Shown here piece after piece: positions 54,393 through 64,000 of a stretch of 64,000 nucleotides of DNA. The stretch is from Enterococcus mundtii (GTDB taxonomy: Bacteria; Bacillota; Bacilli; Lactobacillales; Enterococcaceae). Both the position numbers and the translations under genes were made by a program. The notes below the pieces were generated by a model. That model saw nothing but the letters and a program-made list of their open reading frames with translations, was not told the DNA's origin and searched no databases. Position 1 is the stretch's first letter, and each line of letters begins with the position of its first letter. The DNA is taken from assembly GCF_003957375.1 (NCBI RefSeq), contig NZ_CP025473.1, positions 594,001-658,000 on the forward strand, read 5' to 3'.

Positions 54393-55212
54393 ATTCTGTA
54401 TGTCCAGGTTTTAATTGATAGATCTTTGAGGGACGTCCGATACCGACAGGACGTTCACCGATTTCATCGAAGTATTGTAACATGGCTTTTTTGAAATTGG
54501 AATGATCGATCATTTTAAAATCGATCCCTAAGAATTTAGCGAATACTTTGCGTGCTTCTGTGATCGTGAAGTCTTTTCCTAGCACTTGAAGCACTTGGGG
54601 TTCATGTTCCATTTTGTTGACGACACGGTTGAAGGCTTTGACAATGATCTCGCTATGGTCAAAGGCTAATGTGACTTTGCCAGAAGACTCGCTCGTCGTC
54701 AAGTCTAGAGTGATTGCTACATCCCCACTTGATAGATTCAGTTTGTTTGCATTACGTTCAAGTGAAAACCACTGCACTTCTTTGGCATCGTCTCCAGCGA
54801 TCAAAGGTTCTTCACCGATAAAGGCGAGATAGCTGACTGTCACGACCCAGCCACGAGGATCACGATTCGGTGTACTGAAGGTATGCAGCTGTTCAATATT
54901 TTCTTCGGATATGATGACGCCTGTTTCTTCTTTTGTTTCTCGCAAGACGCTGGCACCAGTCGATTCATTTTTTTGGACGAATCCGCCGGGAAGTGCCCAA
55001 GAATTTCGGTAAGGATGACTTTTACGTTGGATAAGTAAAACTTTTAATTGATCTTCTTCTTTGTTGTAGCAGAGTAAAACGATATCGACTGTCAATGAAG
55101 GTTTTTCATATTCAGGACGTTCTTGGTCTTGGTACCAAGATAAGAAATCAGTTTCAGAGGCCTCTTGTTCATAATATGTTTTTTCTTCTTCTTTTGAATG
55201 AAAATGTTCCAC
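54391..55212 (-). CDS. NrtR-like regulator: NUDIX domain plus winged helix
   Basis: This 273-residue protein combines a Nudix domain (residues about 40-180, canonical box GGFVQKNE...RETKEETGV) with a C-terminal winged helix (FTITEARKVFAKFLGI...). That is the NrtR architecture, in which the Nudix domain senses ADP-ribose and the protein represses NAD synthesis or salvage genes. The intact Nudix box suggests that hydrolysis may be retained. The ending GERPVGIGRPSKIYQL is typical. It is a single gene; a niacin transporter gene is 8.5 kb away but carries NiaR-type sites instead. AGGAGGTGAG precedes the ATG. Confidence 0.83.
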   Translation of the reverse strand: MEHFHSKEEEKTYYEQEASETDFLSWYQDQERPEYEKPSLTVDIVLLCYNKEEDQLKVLLIQRKSHPYRNSWALPGGFVQKNESTGASVLRETKEETGVIISEENIEQLHTFSTPNRDPRGWVVTVSYLAFIGEEPLIAGDDAKEVQWFSLERNANKLNLSSGDVAITLDLTTSESSGKVTLAFDHSEIIVKAFNRVVNKMEHEPQVLQVLGKDFTITEARKVFAKFLGIDFKMIDHSNFKKAMLQYFDEIGERPVGIGRPSKIYQLKPGHTE

Positions 55213-55303
55213 TTTCTCACCTCCTGTTATGTTAAGGTACTTTTTACTTTATTGTAGCAGAATCTCCCTGAAAACCAAATATTTCTAGACAAATAAATCC
55301 AAC

Positions 55304-55582
55304 TCAGAGTTGAAAAAGAAATGGTAAGAGTAGATTAAATAGGAAGAAAAGCAAATAAAAAGGGAGAAGTTTCTGTTTTTCTTCTCGAATGGCGAAAAAT
55401 CCACAGAGGACGATATATCCTGCTAGGATCACTCGAAGGATCAAAGTGAGCAAAAGAAAAGTATTTAATTGCCCATGTAGATTGAAATAACCATACAGGT
55501 GTAAATAGTAAAAACTAAATAATAGATGGATGAGGGAAAGTAAAGCAATGCTGATAATCATTCGTTTGTGTTTTTTTGTCAT
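55304..55582 (-). CDS. Small three-helix membrane protein
   Basis: This 92-residue protein (MTKKHKRMIISIALLSLIHL...) has three hydrophobic stretches (about residues 8-27, 41-60 and 72-91) and a basic start, so it is probably an inner-membrane protein. I do not recognise the family. The ATG at 55582 with AAAAGG upstream is preferred to the TTG at 55591. It lies between the NrtR-like gene and metG with no partner. Confidence 0.5.
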   Translation of the reverse strand: MTKKHKRMIISIALLSLIHLLFSFYYLHLYGYFNLHGQLNTFLLLTLILRVILAGYIVLCGFFAIREEKQKLLPFYLLFFLFNLLLPFLFQL

Positions 55583-55844
55583 TAGTCTCAAAACCTTTTC
55601 TTATATGATATTGCTTATTATAGCATGTTTGTAAAGTAAAAATGTGAGAGTAGACGATCCTGAAAAAAAAGGAGTAAGAGGGTGGGGAGAGAAGGAAGTG
55701 GATCATCACGATAACGTGAGTTCTTTATAAATGTTTTCATGAAGGGAAAGGACATCTTTACATTTCGGGAGTTATCAAAAAAAGCTAACAGCGTATTCAT
55801 TTTATGGTATACTAGCAAGGAAACGAATTCGCACCATGCGATAA

Positions 55845-57869
<2,025 letters not shown>

Positions 57870-57881
57870 TCAATGACTGTT

Positions 57882-57924
57882 AAGAACTATTCTAAGCAAA
57901 TAAGCTTAGAATAGTTCTTTTTTT
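57882..57924 (+). terminator. Terminator of metG
   Basis: AAGAACTATTCTAAGC / GCTTAGAATAGTTCTTTTTTT, a 16-bp perfect stem. Confidence 0.93.
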
Positions 57925-58229
57925 GATAGGGTTACTTTTCATGGATCTATAAAAATAAAACTAACGAGGTTGTGCGAACACCGTTTATTTTTTTAGGGGG
58001 TACGAGAGGACGAAGGTCCTCGGCTTTTTTATAACTTTAATTGAGTGACAAATTTTTTGGAACTGCAGTATTAAACCATTCATACATATTACAATAAGAA
58101 AGAAAAGCGAGTAAGTAAACAATCCAAGCCAAATGATCCGATCATTGGGTTAACTAGCGCTTGAGAAGAGAGAAGAAATAGAACAACTATGCTATCTATT
58201 GGACGGAGACGAAAGATGAAGGTGGCTGA
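57925..58229. other. Intergenic region with second terminator-like hairpin and coding remnants
   Basis: GAGGAC-GAAG-GTCCTC-GGC-T6 at 58003-58030 is a further terminator-like hairpin. It follows a block (57965-57998) sharing GAACACCGTTTAT with the reverse strand of 7373-7385. Between 58150 and 58230 short open stretches (LEKREEIEQLCYLLDGDER) in changing frames look like remains of a gene, possibly the lost 5' part of fic or another gene. Confidence 0.4.
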
Positions 58230-58949
58230 GTTAAATTTAGTTACCCGATTTGTACTGGAAAAAAAGCAAATCTGCATGGTGGAATTTACCATCTGACGCA
58301 AGTAGAAATGGCGTATCACTCCAATCGAATCGAAGGATCGAGAATTTCTGAGAAGCAAACCGCCTTAATATTTAAAAATAATATTCTCCCTCCTGCTGAA
58401 AGTGGCGAGGCAACGAAATTAGATGATATCAAAGAAATAGAAAGTCATTTCAAAGGTTTCGATTACGTGATCGATCATATCGAAGAACCGTTATCGAATG
58501 ATTTTATCAAAGAACTACATCAAATTTTGAAAAGAGGAACAACCGATGAAAACAATCCGCTAACACCTGTCGGAGAATTTAAACTTGTTCAAAATATGAT
58601 TGGTTTTGGTTATGCTGAGCTTGAAACCTCAGCACCCGAGGAAGTAACTGAAAAAATGACGGAATTACTTGCTTATTATGAAAACTCAAAAAAAAAAAGC
58701 TTAGTTGAAATTGTAGATTTTCATGTGAAATATGAACGAATCTACCCGTTTGCAGATGGCAACGGGCGTATAGGACGTTTGCTCATGTTCAAAGAACGCT
58801 TGAAGCACAATATCATGCCTGTCGTGATCAAAGATGTCGAACGTGAATTCTATTACAGAGGTCTAAGTAGTTGGGGAACCGAGAATGGTTATTTACTTGA
58901 TATTTTAGGTATGAGCCAAGATATGCATGAACAGTTTTTGAAAAAATGA
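58230..58949 (+). pseudogene. Fic-family protein, 5' end lost and catalytic His replaced
   Basis: The frame from 58308 (213 codons) starts in the middle of a conserved Fic block: the codons before this ATG still read CTGKKANLHGGIYHLTQVE in frame back to a stop at 58227-58229, with no start codon or ribosome binding site. The gene is therefore truncated at its 5' end. The inhibitory motif SNRIEG (S-x3-E-G) is kept. The active-site motif reads YPFADGNGRIGR, with Tyr where AMP-transferring Fic enzymes have His, so AMPylation is unlikely even if it is made. Confidence 0.7.
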
Positions 58950-58995
58950 AATTCACAGGATTGATTCATCAATAAAATAGTTTTATAGATAATTG

Positions 58996-59036
58996 AAAAA
59001 AGTCGAGCGATGATAATCATCGTCCGACTTTTTTTA
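58996..59036. terminator. Bidirectional terminator
   Basis: AAAAAAGTCG-AG-CGATGA-TAA-TCATCG-TC-CGACTTTTTTT between fic and a convergent membrane gene. Confidence 0.88.
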
Positions 59037-59610
59037 GTTTTAGCCGTTGTTTGACTTTCGTTGGCAATAATGCTGCGACGATCGAAAATGGAATACATAG
59101 AATATACCAAGCAATCAGGCGACTATTGCCGTAACGTGCATAAATCTTGGTCAATAGCGATTGAAGAATCACCAGCCCTAGGAGTAAGCTGATCGCGAAG
59201 AACCATCTTGTATCCCAATCAGTCAAATGACGTATTGCGTTCATGGCTAAAGGATAACCATAGAAAAAAATCCCGACTATCGTGACTCGCCAATTCCTGA
59301 CGATTGTTTGAAGGTTCAATAGTAAAAAGACGACCGATAGTAAAAAAGCAATGGGCGGAAACAAACCGACGAGGAAGGTATAGACGATTCCCCAAAGTAC
59401 CATTCCAGGTCCTTTGATCAATGTGACGACCAGAAGAAAACTAGCCATCAATAGCAATTGCTGTGTCAATGTCGCAATTGTTAACCAGCCAAATAAAATC
59501 AACAAAAACCAGTGTAGTTTGGATTGTTTTTGTTCTTTTTGTGGAAAGAAAGTGGTACCTTTATCTTTTAGATAAGATGCTAGTTTTGGATCGATCGATT
59601 GAAAATCCAT
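59017..59610 (-). CDS. Membrane protein of unknown function
   Basis: This 197-residue protein has a short cytoplasmic start (MDFQSIDPKLASYLKDKGTT) and about five or six membrane helices (residues 33-50, 52-66, 70-100, 108-122, 138-152 and 165-180), ending in a very basic tail (TKVKQRLKLKKVGR). The family is not recognised. The terminator hairpin overlaps its last codons. AAGGAGGTAACC precedes the ATG. Confidence 0.6.
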   Translation of the reverse strand: MDFQSIDPKLASYLKDKGTTFFPQKEQKQSKLHWFLLILFGWLTIATLTQQLLLMASFLLVVTLIKGPGMVLWGIVYTFLVGLFPPIAFLLSVVFLLLNLQTIVRNWRVTIVGIFFYGYPLAMNAIRHLTDWDTRWFFAISLLLGLVILQSLLTKIYARYGNSRLIAWYILCIPFSIVAALLPTKVKQRLKLKKVGR

Positions 59611-59778
59611 AGGTTACCTCCTTACATTTCAAGTAGCTTCATTCTATAAGAAGTAAAACAAGAATACATCCGTCTTTAGAGGGATATTTTCACTACAAAT
59701 TTCTGAAAAGAATGGTAAAATGAAAAGTTCTCGGTTATACTGAAAAAAATAAAAAAGAAATACGAAATGAGGAAGAGA

Positions 59779-61101
59779 ATGAAGGGGAAATTAAAACGCG
59801 AGATCAATTTGTTTGGTGCATTATCCACAGTAATGGGAACTGTGATCGGCGCCGGCGTCTTTTTTAAAACAGCAGCGGTAGTGGCAAGTACACAATCAAC
59901 AAGTTTGACGTTACTCGCGTGGTTGTTAGGGGGATTCTTAACGATCTGTGCGGGGCTAACAGTCGCTGAATTAGCCACTGCCATTCCTGAAACTGGTGGA
60001 GCGGTCAAGTATATTGAAGCAGCTTACGGTAAGTTACCAAGTTTTTTGTTAGGATGGGCACAAAGTTTGATTTATTTTCCAGCCAACATTGCGGCATTAT
60101 CGATCATCTTTGCAACACAGCTGATCAATCTCTTACAGCTATCTCCTGATTATTTATTAGTGATTGCTATTATTACAGCATTTTCTATCACTGGATTGAA
60201 TCTGTTAGGGACCAAAGTTGGTGCGTACGTTCAATCTATTACATTGGTAGTCAAGTTGATCCCAATTGCAGTGATTATTATTTGGGGGCTTCTGACACCA
60301 GGACAAGGTACTGTTCAATTATTTCCAGTAGAAGCCGGACAAGGTGTTTCATGGGCAGAAGGACTTAGTGGTGCTTTGTTGGCAACGCTTTTTGCTTACG
60401 ATGGCTGGTTAGGTGTCGGAGCCATGGCTGGAGAAATGAAACGTCCAGAAAAGGATCTACCAAAAGCAATTATTTTAGGCTTGAGTTTTGTGACATTCGT
60501 TTATCTATTGATCAACTTCGTCTTTTTAAAAACATTACCAATTGATCAAATTGCTGGGAACTTGAATGCTTCATCTGATGCGTCAGCAGTCATCTTCGGT
60601 GAACTAGGAGGGAAAATCGTGACGATCGGTATTTTGATCTCTGTCTACGGCGCATTGAATGGTTATACGTTGACTGGGATTCGTGTTCCATATGCAATGG
60701 CATTAGAAAATGAATTACCGTTCAGCAACCAGTTGACAAAGCTTTCAAAAAACTTTACTGTTCCTTATGTCCCTGCGTTGTTCCAATTAGCGATTGCATG
60801 TATCATGATGAGTTTAGGGTCTTTTGATTTTCTGACGGATATGTTGATTTTTGTCATGTGGCTATTTAGCTTATTGATTTTTATTGGTGTTTTTATTTTA
60901 AGAAAGAAAGCCCCAGAGATGCCTCGTCCATACAAAGTACCCCTTTATCCTGTGATACCGATCATTGCGATTTTAGGAGCCATCTTTATTTTAGGGATGA
61001 CACTGATCACACAAACGAATTTGGCATTGATCGGAATATTAGTCACATTGTTAGGTGTACCTGTGTTTTATTACAAAAAAAAACAGACTGAAAGTAACTA
61101 A
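59779..61101 (+). CDS. APC amino acid exchanger (LAT/SteT type)
   Basis: This 440-residue permease has 12 helices. The first helix shows TVMGTVIGAGVFFKTAAV, the substrate site of L-type (LAT) exchangers such as B. subtilis SteT (serine/threonine exchange), and TM6 has LLATLFAYDGWLGVGAMAGEMKRPEKDLP. This differs from the CAT-type permease at 10453. It probably exchanges neutral amino acids; the exact substrates are unknown. The ATG at 59779 lies six bases after GAGG and is preferred to 59767. Confidence 0.85.
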   Translation: MKGKLKREINLFGALSTVMGTVIGAGVFFKTAAVVASTQSTSLTLLAWLLGGFLTICAGLTVAELATAIPETGGAVKYIEAAYGKLPSFLLGWAQSLIYFPANIAALSIIFATQLINLLQLSPDYLLVIAIITAFSITGLNLLGTKVGAYVQSITLVVKLIPIAVIIIWGLLTPGQGTVQLFPVEAGQGVSWAEGLSGALLATLFAYDGWLGVGAMAGEMKRPEKDLPKAIILGLSFVTFVYLLINFVFLKTLPIDQIAGNLNASSDASAVIFGELGGKIVTIGILISVYGALNGYTLTGIRVPYAMALENELPFSNQLTKLSKNFTVPYVPALFQLAIACIMMSLGSFDFLTDMLIFVMWLFSLLIFIGVFILRKKAPEMPRPYKVPLYPVIPIIAILGAIFILGMTLITQTNLALIGILVTLLGVPVFYYKKKQTESN

Positions 61102-61110
61102 CTGATAATG

Positions 61111-61152
61111 AAAAAGACAAGAAGTGAATCAAGTCATTTCTTGTCTTTCTTT
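61111..61152 (+). terminator. Terminator of the APC exchanger
   Basis: AAAGACAAGAA...TTCTTGTCTTTCTTT, 11-bp stem. Confidence 0.85.
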
Positions 61153-61238
61153 GCATAATATATCTTGTTTTTTAGTCTTTGACACTTCTTTAACGCCTAT
61201 ATATATGCTAAAGTAATGAATGAAAAGGAGAGATAAAG

Positions 61239-62015
61239 ATGATATTTGATTCTCATACTCATTTGAACGCGGAACAATTCAATGATGATATTCCTGAAAC
61301 GATCCAGCGTGCAGAAGAACTAGGTGTGACTAAAATGGCCGTTGTAGGATTTGATACACCAACGATCGAAAAGTCCTTGATGCTTAGTCAAGATTACCCA
61401 AACATTTATAGCATCATCGGCTGGCATCCTACAGAAGCTGGTAGCTATACGAAAGAAATCGAAAACAAACTACAAGAACAACTGACTTTACCAAAAGTGG
61501 TTGCTTTAGGGGAAATCGGACTGGATTATTATTGGATGGAAGATCCCAAAGAAGTCCAAGATAAAATCTTTAGAAGACAGATCGCCATTGCAAAAGAAAT
61601 GCGTTTACCGATCAGTATCCATACGAGAGATGCCTTGGAAGATACTTATAAGGTGTTAAAAGAAGAAGACATTCGTGATATTGGTGGAATCATGCATAGC
61701 TTTAGTGGTGATTATGAATGGGCACAACGTTTCCTTGATTTAGGGATGCACATTTCTTTTAGTGGTGTCGTGACATTCAAAAAGGCGTTAGATGTGCAAG
61801 AAGCAGCGACAAACGTCCCAATGGATCGTCTATTAGTGGAAACGGATGCTCCTTATTTAGCGCCAGTGCCATATCGAGGAAAAAGAAATGAACCAGGGTA
61901 TACTCGTTACACAGTCGAAAAGATCGCTGAACTTCGTCAATTACCAATGGAAGAAGTAGCGGCACAAACATGGAAAAATGCCCATCATTTATTTGGATTG
62001 TCAGAGCATGACTAA
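61239..62015 (+). CDS. TatD-family metal-dependent deoxyribonuclease
   Basis: This 258-residue TIM-barrel hydrolase has the metal ligands [30 protein letters not shown] and the late [10 protein letters not shown]. TatD proteins are 3'-5' exonucleases on DNA and, in some cases, RNA. It begins the tatD-rnmV-rsmA cluster common in Firmicutes; its last codons overlap rnmV by 8 bases. AAAGGAGAG precedes the ATG. Confidence 0.92.
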   Translation: MIFDSHTHLNAEQFNDDIPETIQRAEELGVTKMAVVGFDTPTIEKSLMLSQDYPNIYSIIGWHPTEAGSYTKEIENKLQEQLTLPKVVALGEIGLDYYWMEDPKEVQDKIFRRQIAIAKEMRLPISIHTRDALEDTYKVLKEEDIRDIGGIMHSFSGDYEWAQRFLDLGMHISFSGVVTFKKALDVQEAATNVPMDRLLVETDAPYLAPVPYRGKRNEPGYTRYTVEKIAELRQLPMEEVAAQTWKNAHHLFGLSEHD

Positions 62016-62577
62016 GTTAAAGATCCAAGAAATCATTGTTGTCGAAGGGAAAGACGACACGAGAAGGCTACAAGAAGTGGTTGAAACCGACACGATAGAA
62101 ACGATTGGTTCAGCGATCAATGAAGAAATCTTGATGCAGATCGAACATGCACAGGAAACTAGGGGAATCATTATTTTTACGGACCCAGATTTCTCAGGTG
62201 AGAAGATCCGTAAAACGATCATGGAAGTGGTACCACAAGCAAAACATGCATTTTTGCCAAGGAACCAAGCCGTACCGAAAAAAAGGGGAAGCTTAGGGGT
62301 CGAACATGCGAGTGATGAAGCGATATTAGAAGCGTTGAAAAAGGTCGTTACGCCAATCGATGATGAGACCCAAGCACCGGAGATCACTAGACAAATACTT
62401 GTTGCATATGGATTGATTGCTGGAGCACATGCAAAAGAAAAACGTGAGATGTTAGGTGATGAATTACGCATCGGTTATACGAACGGAAAACAATTGGAAA
62501 AACGATTGAACATGTTCCGAATTACGTTAACTGAGTTTAAGCAGGCAATGAAAAAAGTGGAGGATCATTATGAGTGA
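62008..62577 (+). CDS. rnmV: Ribonuclease M5
   Basis: This 189-residue Toprim enzyme makes the final cuts that mature 5S rRNA. The Toprim glutamate is in [14 protein letters not shown], and the DxD-type acidic motif is in [26 protein letters not shown] is a typical RnmV stretch. Its ATG lies inside the tatD end (no separate leader), which implies coupled translation. The stop overlaps the rsmA start by 8 bases. Confidence 0.94.
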   Translation: MTKLKIQEIIVVEGKDDTRRLQEVVETDTIETIGSAINEEILMQIEHAQETRGIIIFTDPDFSGEKIRKTIMEVVPQAKHAFLPRNQAVPKKRGSLGVEHASDEAILEALKKVVTPIDDETQAPEITRQILVAYGLIAGAHAKEKREMLGDELRIGYTNGKQLEKRLNMFRITLTEFKQAMKKVEDHYE

Positions 62578-63454
62578 ATATCGGGATATTGCAACACCCA
62601 CTAGAACAAAAGAAATTTTATTGAAGCACGGCTTCTCTTTTAAGAAGAGTTTAGGACAAAACTTTTTGACAGAGCCCAATATCCTTCGGAAAATCATTGA
62701 AACTGGTCAAATCGATCAGCAGACTAATGTGATCGAAGTAGGGCCAGGAATTGGTGCATTAACAGAGCAAATCGCGCGTCATGCCAAACAAGTAGTCGCA
62801 TTTGAAATCGACGATCGATTGATTCCTGTCTTGGCAGATACCCTTTCACCTTATCCGAACGTCACAGTCATCCACCAAGATATTTTGAAAACTGATTTAG
62901 CAGAGGCAGTCCGTACAAAATTCAACGAGCAGTTACCATTGAAAGTGGTAGCTAATCTACCTTATTACATCACGACACCAATCATGATGCACTTTCTTGA
63001 ATCAGACGTAGTGGTTGACGAAATGATCGTGATGATGCAAAAAGAAGTAGCTGATCGCATCTCAGCAAAACCGGGAACAAAAGCATATGGTTCTTTATCG
63101 ATCGCTGTGCAATACTATATGGAAGCAAGTTTGGCTTTTATTGTGCCAAAAACAGTATTTGTGCCACAACCAAACGTGGATTCAGCAATCTTGAAATTGA
63201 CAAGACGCGCAACACCAGCAGTTTCCGTAACGGATGAAAAAGCCTTTTTCCGTCTGACAAAAGCAGCGTTTCAACAGCGTAGAAAAACTTTATGGAATAA
63301 TTTGCAACATGCCTATGGGAAAGACGAAGAAACTAAAAGATGGTTAACTGAAAGTCTGACTGAGGCAGGAATCGATCCGAAAAGACGAGGAGAAACACTT
63401 TCTTTAGGAGAATTTGCTGCTTTGAGCAATGCCATGGAACATCTAAAAAGATAA
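62570..63454 (+). CDS. rsmA: 16S rRNA dimethyladenosine transferase RsmA (KsgA)
   Basis: This 294-residue SAM-dependent enzyme dimethylates A1518 and A1519 of 16S rRNA. The SAM-binding motif is [14 protein letters not shown], and the catalytic motif IV is [13 protein letters not shown] (NLPY). The N-terminal KSLGQNFL is the family signature. Loss of such enzymes gives kasugamycin resistance. It is the third gene of the tatD-rnmV-rsmA cluster, with GTGGAGG before its ATG. Confidence 0.96.
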   Translation: MSEYRDIATPTRTKEILLKHGFSFKKSLGQNFLTEPNILRKIIETGQIDQQTNVIEVGPGIGALTEQIARHAKQVVAFEIDDRLIPVLADTLSPYPNVTVIHQDILKTDLAEAVRTKFNEQLPLKVVANLPYYITTPIMMHFLESDVVVDEMIVMMQKEVADRISAKPGTKAYGSLSIAVQYYMEASLAFIVPKTVFVPQPNVDSAILKLTRRATPAVSVTDEKAFFRLTKAAFQQRRKTLWNNLQHAYGKDEETKRWLTESLTEAGIDPKRRGETLSLGEFAALSNAMEHLKR

Positions 63455-63498
63455 AGTGAAGAATAGAAGGCTGAAAAAGTCTTTTCGCTCTAAGCATA

Positions 63499-63545
63499 AG
63501 GCATCACTTGAGGAAACCATTTTGGGTATTCTTCAGGTGATGCCT
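63499..63545. other. Long hairpin after rsmA
   Basis: AGGCATCACTTGAGGA (63499-63514) pairs along 16 positions (two G-T) with TCTTCAGGTGATGCCT (63530-63545), 15-base loop. No T-run follows, so it may protect the mRNA end or be a weak terminator. Confidence 0.5.
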
Positions 63546-63621
63546 GACTATGTTAAGAAATAAGGTCCGAGATCAAATTTTTCGATTTCAGAGTGGGTAG
63601 CATTTCAGACATCCTGTTTCT

Positions 63622-63693
63622 CTTGATGTGTCTTGACACTTAAGAAAGTTAGCGGTACAATAGGTCAAAACAAATGTGTCAAGACACATCAAG
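63622..63693 (+). promoter_or_regulatory. niaX promoter flanked by two NiaR-like operators
   Basis: The promoter is TTGACA (63633-63638), 17 bp, TACAAT (63656-63661). Two palindromes GTGTC-N2-GACAC lie at 63628-63639 (over the -35) and 63676-63687 (just after the start site). The surrounding 18 bases (63622-63639 and 63676-63693) are exact reverse complements of each other. NiaR, the nicotinate-responsive repressor of Firmicutes, is known to control niacin transporters through TGTC/GACA-type palindromes, which fits the downstream gene. Confidence 0.75.
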
Positions 63694-63704
63694 GGAGTAA
63701 AAAA

Positions 63705-64000
63705 ATGAAAACAAATTCTGTAAGAAAATTGACAATTTCCGCTTTATTGATCGGAATGGGCGTCCTTATTCCGATGATCATGCCTAAGATCGTGATTCCG
63801 CCTGCTTCATTTACACTAGCTTCACATGTGCCATTATTTATCGCAATGTTTTTTTCACCTGGTGTAGCTGTGGCAGTGGCGCTAGGTACAACATTTGGCT
63901 TCTTCTTGACGACACCCGTGATTATTGCGCTTCGTGCACTATCGCATTTGGTGTTTGCTCTGCTTGGTGCGTGGTATTTACAAAAAAAACCAGGGATCGT
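63705..64000 (+). CDS. niaX: Niacin ECF transporter S component NiaX, 5' part
   Basis: The first 98 codons are in the window; the gene runs off the end. The sequence KTNSVRKLTISALLIGMG, LIPMIMPKIVIPPASFTLAS, then HVPLFIAMFFSPGVAV is typical of NiaX, a membrane S component that works with the shared ECF energy module to import niacin. At least three helices are seen. AAGGGAG lies before the ATG. The two NiaR-like operators in front support the assignment to niacin. Confidence 0.82.
   Translation, partial: MKTNSVRKLTISALLIGMGVLIPMIMPKIVIPPASFTLASHVPLFIAMFFSPGVAVAVALGTTFGFFLTTPVIIALRALSHLVFALLGAWYLQKKPGI

Noticed and set aside
62001-62471. 156-codon minus-strand frame
   Set aside because: Opposite rnmV, Ser/Ile-rich shadow without start signals.

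Overview
The window reads as chromosomal DNA of a low-GC Gram-positive coccus, almost certainly an Enterococcus of the E. faecium species group (faecium/hirae/durans/mundtii relatives). The main evidence is an intrinsic AAC(6')-Ii-type aminoglycoside acetyltransferase gene (46170-46712), an Apf-like LysM wall protein, a T-box-controlled amino acid ABC transporter, TelA/XpaC, and an opp operon ending in a nuclease-dead TnpB homologue. I cannot resolve the species. No rRNA, tRNA, CRISPR array or intact transposon was seen.

Layout. 1-6.2 kb: end of queG, LysM protein, FAD oxidoreductase, a DHA2 efflux pump behind a leader terminator, a GyrI-like protein, argR. 6.2-16.2 kb: Mn-catalase, a BceRS-like two-component pair without its ABC transporter, a GRP-family sugar transporter with a cre site, an APC permease, telA/xpaC, and the nudF-macP-mtnN-isochorismatase operon. 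16.2-28.1 kb: small membrane and type I toxin-like genes, pepO, a papain-like protein, a second prs, a nifS-type desulfurase plus DUF1831, a structured RNA-like element, an efflux pump, a phosphoesterase and a large secreted protein with a YycO/YiiX-type domain. 28.5-31.3 kb: a tandem array of two alternating families of tiny three-helix membrane proteins, intact at one end and decaying at the other. 31.4-46.7 kb: mnmA, a PmrA-like pump with its TetR regulator and operator, DUF1033-topB, a ProX-type deacylase, a T-box (specifier probably CAC, His) with its ABC transporter, a GH1 phospho-glucosidase, ftsK, rlmN and aac(6'). 47.0-54.4 kb: oppABCDF plus tldR and its guide RNA. 54.4-64 kb: NrtR-like regulator, metG, a broken fic, an APC exchanger, tatD-rnmV-rsmA, and niaX (cut by the window end) under two NiaR-like operators.

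The most notable system is at 46.9-54.4 kb. The gene after oppF encodes a 335-residue TnpB relative that has lost the RuvC-I aspartate, the zinc finger and the last RuvC aspartate. It is followed by an omega-RNA-like segment whose putative guide starts with 7 nt identical to a TTTAA-flanked site lying between the -35 and -10 of the oppA promoter. This is what a TldR (RNA-guided transcription factor derived from TnpB) repressing its own transporter operon would look like. A CodY-like box lies between the oppA promoter and start codon, suggesting layered control of peptide uptake.

Other regulation visible directly in the sequence includes an intrinsic terminator inside the leader of the DHA2 pump, a palindrome filling the 17-bp spacer of the PmrA-like pump promoter, a His-type T-box, and two GTGTC-N2-GACAC operators flanking the niaX promoter. 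The 28.5-31.3 kb array next to the secreted protein is the second locus that deserves attention; it resembles a set of duplicated immunity-like or accessory genes, but its function is unknown.
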